This document shows positions 34,539 to 44,520 of a stretch of DNA of 64,000 bases, one piece after another. A program made the translations under genes and the position numbers. Source of the DNA: Opisthorchis felineus (lineage: Eukaryota > Platyhelminthes > Trematoda > Opisthorchiida > Opisthorchiidae); assembly GCA_004794785.1 (NCBI GenBank), contig SJOL01010039.1:872638-936637 (forward strand), given 5' to 3'. The notes beneath the pieces are model-generated. The model was not told the DNA's origin. It did no database searches and saw nothing but the letters and a program-made list of their open reading frames with translations. Each line of letters opens with the position of its first letter. Position 1 is the stretch's first letter.

Positions 34539-36090
34539 CAGGTATTTTGCATCGATTCAGACCTCACTTACGGACTACTGATGGACGACTGGTGTGCCGC
34601 TAAGCTACTCTCGGTATGGGTAACATCCTGTTGGTTCCACACACCCAGCAAGAGATCAGCGAAACCAAGTGAAACAAACCATCCTCACAGAGACTGTGAC
34701 TATATGGAGAAGTTAACCGATCCACTCGTTCATGAAACTACAGATCCCACCCAATTACGGACATCTCGCAAATACGGTCAGACCCTTTTCTAGCAACCAC
34801 CATCTGCAGTTAGCTACTCCAATGGACACACAAGGCGCGCAGAGCGTAATTTCTCGAGAGAACATTTTTACCGGATCCCAACATCAGACACATTCCATGT
34901 CCTCAGCCTGAACCCAGCCGAACCCACACAAGACGCGACTGTACCCCATTCCAGACAAATAACCCTGATGGCGTATAACCAGGGACAAATGCTAAAAACA
35001 CGGTTCCCCATAAATAGAACAATTGCCCCCAGTCTTAGTCACAGATTTGCTGCATCCACCGTAGCCAAAAAAGAGTCCGAAGCACTGCAAATGTCGCGTT
35101 CGGCTACGACCAAATAGCAGTAAATTCACTCAGAACGCTATCAATACATGCCCGCCAGAAACACGACACCTGATGGACGACAATACGTTCTTATTAACAA
35201 ATACCTCGAAATAAGGCACATAGTTCACACATTAAATAAAGTAATAACATAGAGGAAGAATATTAGACAAAAACCATCAACAGTGTTCCATAAACCGGTA
35301 GGGACAGTACTTGATAGTATGGGCCACATCGCCCGTCGACTTGCATAGAGGGCAGGACAGTAGGCGCAAGACTGGGCAGGTCACACGTCCGGTTGAGTCC
35401 TTGACCTATGCAAACGAAGAAACATCAAGCATTCAGGCGAGAACTGACGAATCCGTACGGTCCAAGCTCGATGTGAGAAACGACCAGCTCACCTTGTGCG
35501 TGACGTAGATTTCGAAAGGTTCCCCATTATTCCGACAAAAGGCGCACAGATCGATACCCTCTTCGCTTTTGTGTCGTACTGCGACTCGAAGGCGTCGTAC
35601 GAAGTTACTCAAACCGGCAAGTTGTGACCGCGGAATCGTTCTTCCGCCCGATCGGACTTCAGAAAGGCTAGATAACACAACAGGTGAATACAGTCAAAAG
35701 CAATTTACTGTCGTTCCCACAGTTCCAGCTCGTTGTCTAGCTCAGCCCACTTAGTAAGTGATTTTTGCTGAGTAGGTTTACGGGATACGGATTCCGTATC
35801 CCCAGTGGGCCGCTCAACGGGCAATCGACGTCCGGGACTTCTACGAGCTGCAGTTGTTCGAAGACCGTGCATTAAACCGCTGTCCGCAGCCAGGCTGTCA
35901 TACACATCTGTGACACCTAAAGAACGAGAGAACCAAACCACTGACATCCACCAACATAAAGTAATTACCTGTGTGATTCGTTGGCGAAATACTCAGGCGG
36001 GCAAGTTGTGTGGCAACGGACGTTCCGTCCCATTCGGCCGAAAGACTACTGGTTGACGTCGAGCCGAGTGAGCAGGATAATGGCGACCAT
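34539..36090. repeat. Near-identical direct repeat, copy 2 (nanos B block)
   Basis: Partner of 22672-24223 at offset 11,867. Flanks 34455-34538 and 36091-36330 are alignable but diverged, so the identity is confined to this block. Confidence 0.95.
35205..35233 (-). promoter_or_regulatory. Conserved 3' UTR block, nanos B
   Basis: Identical to the block of copy A (GTGAACTATGTGCC, TTATTTCGAG) and similar to that of copy C. Confidence 0.45.
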
Positions 36091-36197
36091 GATGGCCCCA
36101 CCGAAGAATTGGAACTCCTTGGAATGGTAGAGATGTCCACAGGATCCGATGACCCCCAGCTAAAGATAGCAGACGACCCATCGGTTGGCGAGCCCAT
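35277..36197 (-). CDS. nanos: Nanos homologue, copy B (4 exons)
   Basis: Exons 36197-35969, 35916-35709, 35667-35493 and 35405-35277 have the same borders and phases as copy A and also give 246 residues with the complete Nanos double zinc finger at 187-238. Exons 2 to 4 and all introns are identical to copy A by eye. The first 36 residues differ at about 14 places ([20 protein letters not shown] here, [20 protein letters not shown] in A), as does the upstream DNA. All splice sites and both fingers are intact, so nothing suggests a pseudogene. Whether A and B differ in expression would depend on their diverged upstream regions. The role is as for copy A, inferred from the family. Confidence 0.93.
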
Positions 36198-36239
36198 TAC
36201 GGACAAAAGACTGCTGAGTCGCCCGGTCGCAGAATCGGG

Positions 36240-36332
36240 CGCATTTATTGTGCACCGAATTGGCGCAGCCAATGGTATCATGGTCTTACTTGTATCTTAT
36301 TGGTCGATAAGTCAAGGTGACTTATTCGAACG
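36240..36332 (-). promoter_or_regulatory. Nanos B promoter: CCAAT box and inverted repeat
   Basis: The inverted repeat TCGATAAGTCA (36304-36314) with TGACTTAT-TCGA (36318-36329, one inserted T) sits at the same distance from the ATG as in copy A, within otherwise diverged sequence. An adjacent ATTGGTCG (minus strand CGACCAAT) gives a CCAAT box. Confidence 0.5.
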
Positions 36333-36339
36333 GCGGGGA

Positions 36340-38739
36340 AGCCTGCCTGATTTCGCCAAAGCGCCTCAGCAACCGATTGGTCTGTCAGGCCATCGCCACC
36401 AGACTGAAATCGATTGATCTGTCTAAAACGGAACTGCACCTAGGCGTCTGCTGGCCATATGGACCATTAAATTGAGGGGAAGGTAATCCTACAAACCAGC
36501 CCAGTTAAGAGTCAACCGCCCGGAAGCAGTAGCGTGCTCACTTTGAATGAATTGGGTTTACGGTCACTGAAACCCTTGGAGGTTGTAGTTATCTTGTTAA
36601 TGTGTGTAATAGTCTATGCAGCAAGCGGGAAGCTAAGCGCTGCGCAACTCCAACGGCTTCTGTCGGGAAATGGCGGGTCTTACGGCCAATTAGTTAACCA
36701 GATGTGCTTTCAAGATGCTGGCCAACGACAACCAGAACGAATGTTCTCAATCCGGCCATTTACTATGATTGTAATCCAGGCGGCACGATGCAAGTAGGCG
36801 CTGAGTGCTCGTCTGCATTCAGCATAATGATAATTCACCATGGCGAAAGTGATTATTTTTTTTTTTGAGAAAGCACCCAGTGACCAATCCATGACCCTTG
36901 CTTGCACCAAAGTTGTTCTTCGATCCTTGCATGCAACACTGTTGTCCGAACCGGAGTGTGCCTGTTAGGACAACGACGTCTTCACACGTTGCTAAAATCT
37001 GGCTTAGTTGAAAGTGTCCTTCAAACTTCCGTAAGCATTCACGAGGAATTCCAGAATTTTTTTCCTTTGTCCGTACAGTGGCATAAGTAACTATTGTGCA
37101 TGAACTTTATTACTTAGCGTTGTTAGAGGAGTGCGAAAGACATATCTCACTAGACGAATCCCCTACGATGAGGCCATCTGATGAGAGTCTACCTTTCCGA
37201 ATATGTCAGAAAAGAGAGGTTGATAACAGCTTTCTCCAGTCGCAGTCGCGGTTAATAGGTTTCTGTCGCCAGGACCTGTGCGAATGCATGAGTCATTTGA
37301 ATCCAAACTTCACGCATGTAACTCTCGAACACTGTGTCTTAGTGGACCATACACAGGATGTAGTGTTCTTTTCGCAAGCCCCGACAACGCCACTCTTGCG
37401 TGGCCGCGGCATCACAACATGGAGTCCTCGGAGTTGCATAGGCATGCCGTTACAGCCTTGCGTACGAAATGTGTCAGTGACGAGCTGCCTCCCATACTCT
37501 GTTGCTCTGATCAGTCAACATCAACGCACATCTGAGTATTAGGTCGTTGAACCAATGCTTGCTGGAGGATGATGTCCAAGCTGTCCAGGATGGTAGGTTA
37601 CGGAGTTACCAAAGTAATCACTTTCGTTTAGGATTCCGTCACTGGGGCAAAATTATGGGCGGTCAAGTGTGGACGGAAGGGTTCACGTTGCCGAGGTTGA
37701 CACAACTTTAACTTTGCAGCTGGCACACTTGTAATACTTTCAAAATGGACTTTTTAGGGCACAATTTTGATCGATTTCACGTGTATCTTTAGCGAACATT
37801 TTAGTCGAGGTTGAAACGTTCGACTAAAGGACACAGTTCGGTTTCAGGTTTCTTCGCCGAACTCGGCAACCAACCAAAGACCAAACAGTGCAATCGAGCT
37901 ACCCATATTCCATAAGGAATCCGCACTGGCAGACCCTAAAGACTGTGGTTTAAAAGGCTCATAGTGGCTTCAATGAAGAGACCAACTATGACCATAAACT
38001 GGTTCATATCTCATTCGGATATACAGTCACTTTTTTATACGTATACCAGCCAGTGAATTGCCCACATGCATCCTTCTGGCGCACATTGCATGCTTTCATT
38101 CCGCGTTCCAAACCAGTCACTGTTTGCCTGCTCTTCGAGCCACCCAACTGCGCTTCTTCATATCGTAGCAATAGGAAAGACTGACGAAACTCCAGGGTGT
38201 CTTGAACCGGCGGCCTCCCGGCTTAACAAGTTGCTTGATTAGTCCAGCTCAAAACCTGCGTGATCGATCCACCGAGTCTCATTGTTCCAGTAATTATTTC
38301 TGACCCGAACAATCAGTTGTGGTCGCGCCTTGATAACTAAGAGTGGAAGCCAAACCACAGCACACCGACCATGAAAAGGTCACTTGGGTCACTCATATGA
38401 AAAAAGTCTTCGCAATCACCACCACTGCCGGCTCACTGACTTGTCATATTTCTCATTTGCACCACCGTTTGCGTACGGAACCCAAGTCGTAGCGAAGGCT
38501 TGGAGGGGGGTGGGGGTTAAAAACAAAACGTGACTCGGTCATTTGACCTCTTGTGCGTAAAGCGAAGAGACTGTTCTGACACGGGGTGCAAAATGCAATT
38601 ATCACCGGCCCTATTCAAGTTACCGTGTTTGCAGAGTCCAAGCCATCACACATCAGTTGGGCTTGGTTTACGGGATAAGAACGCAAAACGACGCAAAACA
38701 CTTAAACATGAAGTTGTTCACTTGCTGAGGTGTGATAAC
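36340..38739. other. No secure gene; two unassigned plus ORFs
   Basis: The ORF ending at 36797 has a hydrophobic start (VVVILLMCVIVYAAS) that could be a signal peptide, but it lacks a good upstream ATG. The ORF 37096-37542 (starting at GTG) is 148 codons long without a recognisable domain. A T10-12 run lies near 36856 and a G-rich tract at 38501-38519. Confidence 0.3.
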
Positions 38740-38940
38740 TCGTTTGCGTTCAGTTTGGGGTGGTGGAGTTGTAGTAACACGCCAGTCTTGCAGGTCGGAT
38801 GTCTCCACTTCGAATCTCAGTACACCGATGAGTTCTACTGAAAGCGGGACTCGAGAATATTGGCTTAACCAGTGAGTGTAGTAACAATCGCGTCGGGAAA
38901 GAAAGAGGATTGTTCAAACGAGCGTGATGTGGACATGGAT
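38740..38940 (+). repeat. tRNA-derived SINE, family C, with decayed hammerhead
   Basis: Head GGTGGTGGAGTTGTAGTAAC (38758 on), then CCGATGAG (38825 on; CUGAUGA with one change), stem II GUUC/AAGC-like, GGGA, and the helix III palindrome ACTCGAG (38849-38855). The tail GATTGTTCAAACGAGCGTGA matches other copies. It directly abuts SINE D in opposite orientation. Confidence 0.65.
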
Positions 38941-39125
38941 AGTTCAGCTTTAGCACCTTTCGGTTCGCAGCTGCCATGCTACCCCAAGGAAGCATGCGGG
39001 CTAAGGTACTGCCAGGTTGCCCAATCCTACTACGCAGGAGTAGTTGAGATAAAGAGGTTGGGTTCGACCACGAAACTTCGGGTCAATAAGTTCGCGCCTT
39101 AACTACTGAATTATCTCGAGCCAGG
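38941..39125 (-). repeat. tRNA-derived SINE, family D (minus)
   Basis: The minus strand begins near 39125 with a decayed tRNA-like A box, has GAACTTATTGACCCGAAGTT and the box B GGTCGAACCC, then a tail with GGCAACCTGGCAGTA and GTAGCATGGCAGC. Same order as 47640-47830 and 58855-59040. Confidence 0.65.
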
Positions 39126-39130
39126 AAACC

Positions 39131-41870
39131 CACAACTAATTACACGTGAACTAATGGACAACCTAGTACCTACTAACAAACGTAATAGATACTGTAGTCT
39201 CATGACAGGATCCGTGAATTGTGTATTTGAAAGCTGAAGCCGGATGAGCCCCACATTAACTTATCACAAATGGAGTAGAATATCGTACTAGAGACAACAA
39301 ACTGAAGTAAGCTGTCAGATTCTATAAAGAATTGTTTCTTCTACCAACTGTATGCCTAAAAGAGACCTACCGCGGTAGGTGACTACGCCATCAGCGTTAG
39401 TGTTATCTGCTTTGCTCATGGCACTCTGTCATATGCTAACGATTCAGTCGTGGAACCACAGCCGGAGTTTAGAATGTGCCACTGTGAAAAATGAAACAAC
39501 CCATAACAGGGGTTAATACACATTTTCACAAACAAGTATTTCACAAGGGGGACCCACTGGACAGGGGAGAGAAGCCTCCATCTTCATGGGGAATAAATTA
39601 TTCTGATTTTTGGCCCATTCGAATTGTCATTCGAACTGACAATAGCCAAAATTAACAGTGTGTGTAAAACCACTGTACCAACGCTTAGCTTTTACTATTG
39701 CATGGAAAAGCGTTCTAAATGGTTTTCGCAGTCTGGAACGCACATGAATACATTTTGCCCTATATTGTACCTGTTAGATGCTGCAGTTTGTTCTCTAATC
39801 ACATTGTGGATTGATTCCCAGCTTACGATATCAAACTTTGATTTGACTGACATTAGACCTTGCATTCGTACTATCATCACCATTCGGATTTCCTTGCAGT
39901 TTGTTTCCATGTATTTTAAAAAGCAGCGCTTTTAAGTACCTGATAGATGACAAGGCTTTTAATGCCAAGAGACGTCACACAATATCTGATTGAATGACTG
40001 CACCAAAGCGAACAAGAGCAGTCCATTCAGTATTTCCTTAGGATTTCAACTTATAGTGAGGCGATAGCACCCGTCAGCTAAAAATAGTTCTTCCAGTTGC
40101 GTTGTGCTCTAGCTCAGAGAGGGGTAATTTCCAGGTGCGAATTAGATAAAAAGGGCGAAACTTGGATGTACCGATAAACGTTTTTCTGGTTAAAACCTCA
40201 AATATATATGTAATTCAAATTCCACCTGAATCCGCTGTAGTAATAGAATGGTAAACCCACACACTGTACACTGTATCTACCGTACTGTAAAATAAAATTC
40301 TGACCCCATATTCGAACACATTCTTTTCCACTCGCATCAGCATCATTTCCATTGACACGGTCGAGTAAACAAATTCATGATGCGTGCCGCGGGAAATTTG
40401 CAGAGGATTTCTCTCAGGTCTTCCGCGAGCAACTGAAATCACGAATTCCCGAGGATTCAATGTAATACACATTCCACTAAGTGTGAGGATTATGTATGAC
40501 CGCGAGTCGTCTACGACCGTTTCGAGTTTGGCGGGCGATGAACGGAATTCGAGCACACCCCCATATCACTATCGGAAAACCGCACGGAACCATGAGTGAA
40601 CCCGCAAAAAACGACAGAAAATAAACATAATGAGTCAAGACGATAATCTCCGGCGTGAGGTTGATCCTGTAAAATATATGCACGTTCGAGTAGGCCAGAA
40701 GTGACGGGACAGTCAGATCGAGCTGAACAAAAGCCGCCCGAGCAGGAATGGGGTCCGATTACTGAGGTATAGGGGGATTCATCCGTGTAGTACAAATGTC
40801 GCTGGTGAGTTGGTAGCCCTGCAGTATGCATTCATGTGCAAGAAATTTCGATCATTAGTCCGCCACTACTAGGTCACAAGATGTCGCTAAAACCTATCCG
40901 CTAAACAATGCACACAGAGCGTCAAGCAATTTACATACGAATAAAAACGGTTTGTAAATTCATGCTGGCATCCGTTCGGATATCGGCTCGGTGAATTCAG
41001 GTTCGACCGTGTGTGTTTGTTAAAGCAGTGAATCCCAACGACTAGCGATTTGGAGACCAGTCAGAGAATATCAAGGACATCATTTTACACACACGAAGTC
41101 AGTTACACATTCGGAAAACAGACACTTGCCGGAGGCATTCTGCGATCTTCTAACGACAAACTACCTTAGGAACTGCAGTCCTTCTGATATACCATAATCC
41201 TACGTTCTAGTTAGTTCGGTTCATCGAGGGCTACTGTGCTTGTTGTTGCTGTGCCAACCCATCCATACGTTTCAGTTTGAAGTCGCATAGTAACAAGACG
41301 ATGAACAGCATGATCCGTGCACAGCAAAGGCAACTCTCTTGTTCTGCCGGTGGGCCCCGAGTGTCGCCAAAAATACATCATCCCGACATTTGCCATCCCC
41401 AAGTTTTCAATTACAGGACTATCGTTCGCGGCCATCAATTGACGTATTAAAACACACTGAACAAGTAGATGTTGATTTTCTCTGGCGCCCACATTCCGGT
41501 AACAATCCACATTGCACTGGTGCTTAACCTAGGATATTCGTTGCTATATTGGGTCGTATATATTAGCCACGTGAAGATACGACCAAAGGTTGGTGCCAAA
41601 TTCAAGTTCTTCGTTACTCTATGCAGATGAAACGTAGACTGTGAGACGCTGTCCAGGTGAACATGACCTTGGGCTACTAGCAATTCAGATGGCCAACCCA
41701 CAAATTTCTCTGCAGATTTCCGGCTCAGCATGGTACGGGTAGGTCCCCACGAATCAAACATGTTACCCGGAACGACACTGAACACAGACCTGTCACCTCA
41801 TACCTGGTCGTAAAATTTACCAGTTTTAGGCCGCTAAGTTATTTCGAAGAATGTGAAATACGGGTGATTC
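39131..41870. other. No secure gene; unassigned minus ORFs
   Basis: Minus ORFs 41785-41447 and 41510-41211 overlap in different frames and look partly protein-like (LSRKSAEKFVGWPSELLVAQ; GMANVGMMYFWRHSGPTGR). They may be one decayed coding sequence with a frameshift. I do not recognise the family. ORFs at 40215-40831 minus are unassigned. Confidence 0.3.
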
Positions 41871-41879
41871 GACTCATTC

Positions 41880-42660
41880 CCGAGTAAACCCTCCGCAAGA
41901 GGATGCCCCACGCGCTGTTCGGTTTGACCTCGAAGCAGTAAGCGAGCTTGTGAATATTGGGAGATTATCCCCAGCCGTGCGGTGCAGATGGTTGAGGACG
42001 GCAGTGGCACACGACCTTGTCCTGATTCCACACGGGCGACTTGAGGCAGTTATTGTCTGGTAGCATCATACGAACCGAGCGAATCTCTGGCAGGAGCGAG
42101 ACTCCCCTTTGTCCCAAAGGCGTCTTGACGGGGGAGAACACTGTCGTGTTCCCCCTCCCCCTCTGCGAAATGCACCGACTGCCCCCGGCTGGGCGTGTAG
42201 ACGCCGGCAGGCTCCACCGACATGATAGATCGTCGGTGGAGCTGTCGCTCCGAACAGCCCTGGAAACGACATCTTCATCAAGGAATTGCCATCGAAAAAT
42301 GCTAAGGCACCTGTACCTGTAAGAGTACCCACACACTCACTCCGAGGCGAACCAGCAACGGTCGCGTGCAATGGCGGCCACTGGCGCCACGATAACCAGG
42401 TTGTTCGGTACGCGACCGCCGCCGATTGCTACAGTTACGGTCAGCGACCACGCCTCGCCGGCCAAAGCCGAAAATTAGGACCGAACTCCTCCAACCAGAA
42501 TCCTTGACGGTTCTCCGAAGCTGTGACAAATCAGTCTGGAGCCCGCAAATATCGGATACGGAAACAGTGCATGCCGAGAGACCTCAAAAGATACCTGGTC
42601 GAGACACTGTCGTGAGATCGAGCGGTTAGTAGAGCGATAGCTGTGAGATCCGAAAACGCT
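41880..42660. other. GC-rich island with two hairpins, function unknown
   Basis: Long overlapping ORFs on both strands here (for example 42336-41965 minus, 42041-42322 plus) are expected from the high GC content and show no domain. Two inverted repeats stand out: 42211-42242 with perfect 11-bp arms GCTCCACCGAC and GTCGGTGGAGC, and 42128-42157 with GGGGGAGAACAC and GTGTTCCCCCTC (one mismatch). Confidence 0.45.
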
Positions 42661-42739
42661 ACCTTCCACCCATTAGAACTTAGAAAACCAGAATAGCATA
42701 GCATATCATGGTTAACATCAACGTGAAGCTACATTTATA

Positions 42740-42768
42740 CTCGAAAATTAGGTACATAGTTCGCATGC
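42740..42768 (-). promoter_or_regulatory. Conserved 3' UTR block, nanos C
   Basis: The minus strand reads GCGAACTATGTACC then TAATTTTCGAG, the counterpart of the block in A and B, at a similar distance after the stop. Confidence 0.45.
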
Positions 42769-42806
42769 AAAAGTAAAAGTCATCCCAAGGAAAAACAAAA
42801 ATACAT

Positions 42807-43750
42807 TCAAAACTGCTCCTTCCGGCGGAAAGGACAGTACTTGATGGTGTGTGCTGCGTTCCCTGTGGACTTGCACAGAGGACAAGAAAGCAGTCGTAAG
42901 ACTGGGCATGTAACACGCCCGCTGGAGTCCCGAACCTGTACAGAAAGAAAACGGTGATGACCTCGCGAAATTTGCAAGACTGAGTGACGTACGTATGAAC
43001 GAAGTCACGTACCTTATGCGTGATGTAGACTTCAAAAGGTTCGCCATTGTTGCGACAGAAGGCACACAAATCAAGCCCTTCTTCATACTTACGCCGCACT
43101 GTTGCTCGGAGGCGCCGTACGAAATCGCCAAAGGCTATCAACTGCGAGTGCGGAATGGTTGCTCGACCAGAACGTGCTCTGGAAAGGCTGAAGTGGGAGA
43201 AACTGTCAATCCATTGTGGTCATAGAAATTTGATATCTTTCGAAGGATAGATGCTTACCGTTTATCCCACGCTTCCAGCTCGTTTTCAAGATTGCACCAG
43301 TTGTCCAGCGAGCCCTTCTGGAATGATTTGGCGTAGGCTGGCTTAGCCTTTGATGGAGGTGGTTGGACATGACATTTCATAAGCTGAACCGCAAGAGCCG
43401 ATGACATCGGAGATGGATAGGAACAGGAAGTGGAGGCGGAGACCTTGGAGATATTCATTCCTGAAAAAATAGACGCAAGCCAATGTACAAACGTGATACT
43501 AGCCGACCGAAGATGAGCAGCCGACAAGCCTGGTCACAAACAAATTACCTTGTACGGATGTTATCTGGCAGTCACGCACTGGAGTTTCGCTGCAAACAGT
43601 CGAACAGAAACTGAATTTCGGAGATCCCGACGGAGATGACCATGGCGAGTTGTCGTCCATCCACAGACCGTTCGGAACCGTTGGAACGTCAAGCGGTTCA
43701 CTCACGGTGCGCTCCCAGATAGCCGAAAGACGATTCGCTGACGCCTCCAT
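42807..43750 (-). CDS. nanos: Nanos homologue, copy C (4 exons, diverged paralogue)
   Basis: Exons 43750-43549, 43460-43259, 43187-43013 and 42935-42807, with GT/AG borders (GTACAAG/GTAATT, TTTTCAG/GAATGA, AAACG/GTAAGC, ACTTCAG/CCTTTC, ATAAG/GTACGT, TGTACAG/GTTCGG). They join to 235 residues with phases 1, 2, 0, as in A and B; exons 3 and 4 have the same lengths (175 and 129 nt). The zinc finger (residues 176-227) keeps all eight ligands with Nanos spacing. It starts [19 protein letters not shown] and ends AHTIKYC. The upstream tract NWCNLENELEAWDKR is conserved with A and B, while the rest of the N-terminal half is not. The start is the first ATG of the open frame (MEASANRLSAIW), matching the exon 1 starts of A and B. 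Copy C is clearly older than the A/B split. Confidence 0.93.
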
Positions 43751-43846
43751 CACAGGATAACAGAGTAGCCTGTGGGAACCGTGTTTTTATCCGAAGTGCT
43801 TGATGTCCTCATCAAAGTTGGCCAATTACTGTGGTCGGAAACCTCT

Positions 43847-43916
43847 CCTCTCATTGGTTGTTGTTGTGCCCTTGATGACATCTTTGAGGTTGCACTGTCA
43901 ACGCCGACCAATGAGG
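43847..43916 (-). promoter_or_regulatory. Nanos C upstream CCAAT boxes
   Basis: CCAAT appears on the minus strand (CAACCAATGAG, 43851-43861), about 100 bp upstream of the ATG as in A and B. CCAAT also appears on the plus strand at 43910. The inverted repeat of A and B is not seen. Confidence 0.4.
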
Positions 43917-44049
43917 TAACAGGGGTCAACGGATCCACTTTCCAAACGGGTCAACTGCTGCTTGTGGACGTCCTATTGGTCAGCGTAGACCCCTGTCTTT
44001 GGCTTGCTTCTGGTGCACAGCCCCACCCCCAATCGACGAAAGTGACGCC

Positions 44050-44520
44050 GATTTAGACAAACTCACCCACTTGCATATCAATTTGGTTTGCACTGGAGAC
44101 CAAACTGAACCTCTCGTTTATGGTATTCTTCAACTGAATGTGCTGGACGAACATCGCCTCATGTTACAGTTAGTAGGATATTCGAAATACCGCAGTATAT
44201 TTCCGTAGAGGAAACTACTCACAAGATTGCTGAAAACTCTTCGACAGCCCACGGCCAGTTCCGCCATTCTTGGGGCTCATCATATAGGCTCAGTCCCCGA
44301 GTCTCCGTCATACCATAAACAAGGGATTCAGTTGAGTCCCCCGTGAAAACCATATTGATGTGACAATGAGTGTATTTGTCAAAATCTGTCCAATTTGGGT
44401 TAAAGTAGAACAAATAGTTGACAGGAATGCGGGACTGTGCCTACCTGATGATCCCCTAGAAGGGCGAAACTGGTCGTGGGCTGTCGAAGAGTTTACAGCA
44501 ACCTTTTGAGTAATTTCCTG
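44050..44520. repeat. Hammerhead family A, head-to-head pair
   Basis: A minus-strand monomer (44300-44055, ribozyme block 44300-44240 with decayed core AUGAUGA, GGAA, GCC) abuts plus-strand sequence (44305-44520) carrying a better ribozyme. Shared landmarks are the CTCTTCGACAGCCCAC block on one side and GGGCTGTCGAAGAG on the other. Confidence 0.8.
44437..44482 (+). ncRNA. Hammerhead ribozyme, family A, intact catalytic core
   Basis: CUGAUGA 44445-44451, GAAA 44466-44469 and GUC 44473-44475 are intact. Stem II pairs 44453-44455 with 44462-44464 (three C-G pairs; the outer U-C is mismatched), loop CUAGAA. Helix I pairs GCCUAC (44439-44444) with GUGGGC (44476-44481) in six pairs including one G-U. 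Helix III reads ACUGGU, two pairs only, so a dimer is probably needed for folding. Confidence 0.85.

Noticed and set aside
22672..36090. Nanos A and B as one locus duplicated by assembly error
   Set aside because: Flanks on both sides are homologous but diverged and the interior has two differences, so these look like two real loci; long reads would settle it.
41965..42669. Overlapping ORFs in the GC-rich island as genes
   Set aside because: Open on both strands at once because of high GC; no domain, start context or splice evidence.
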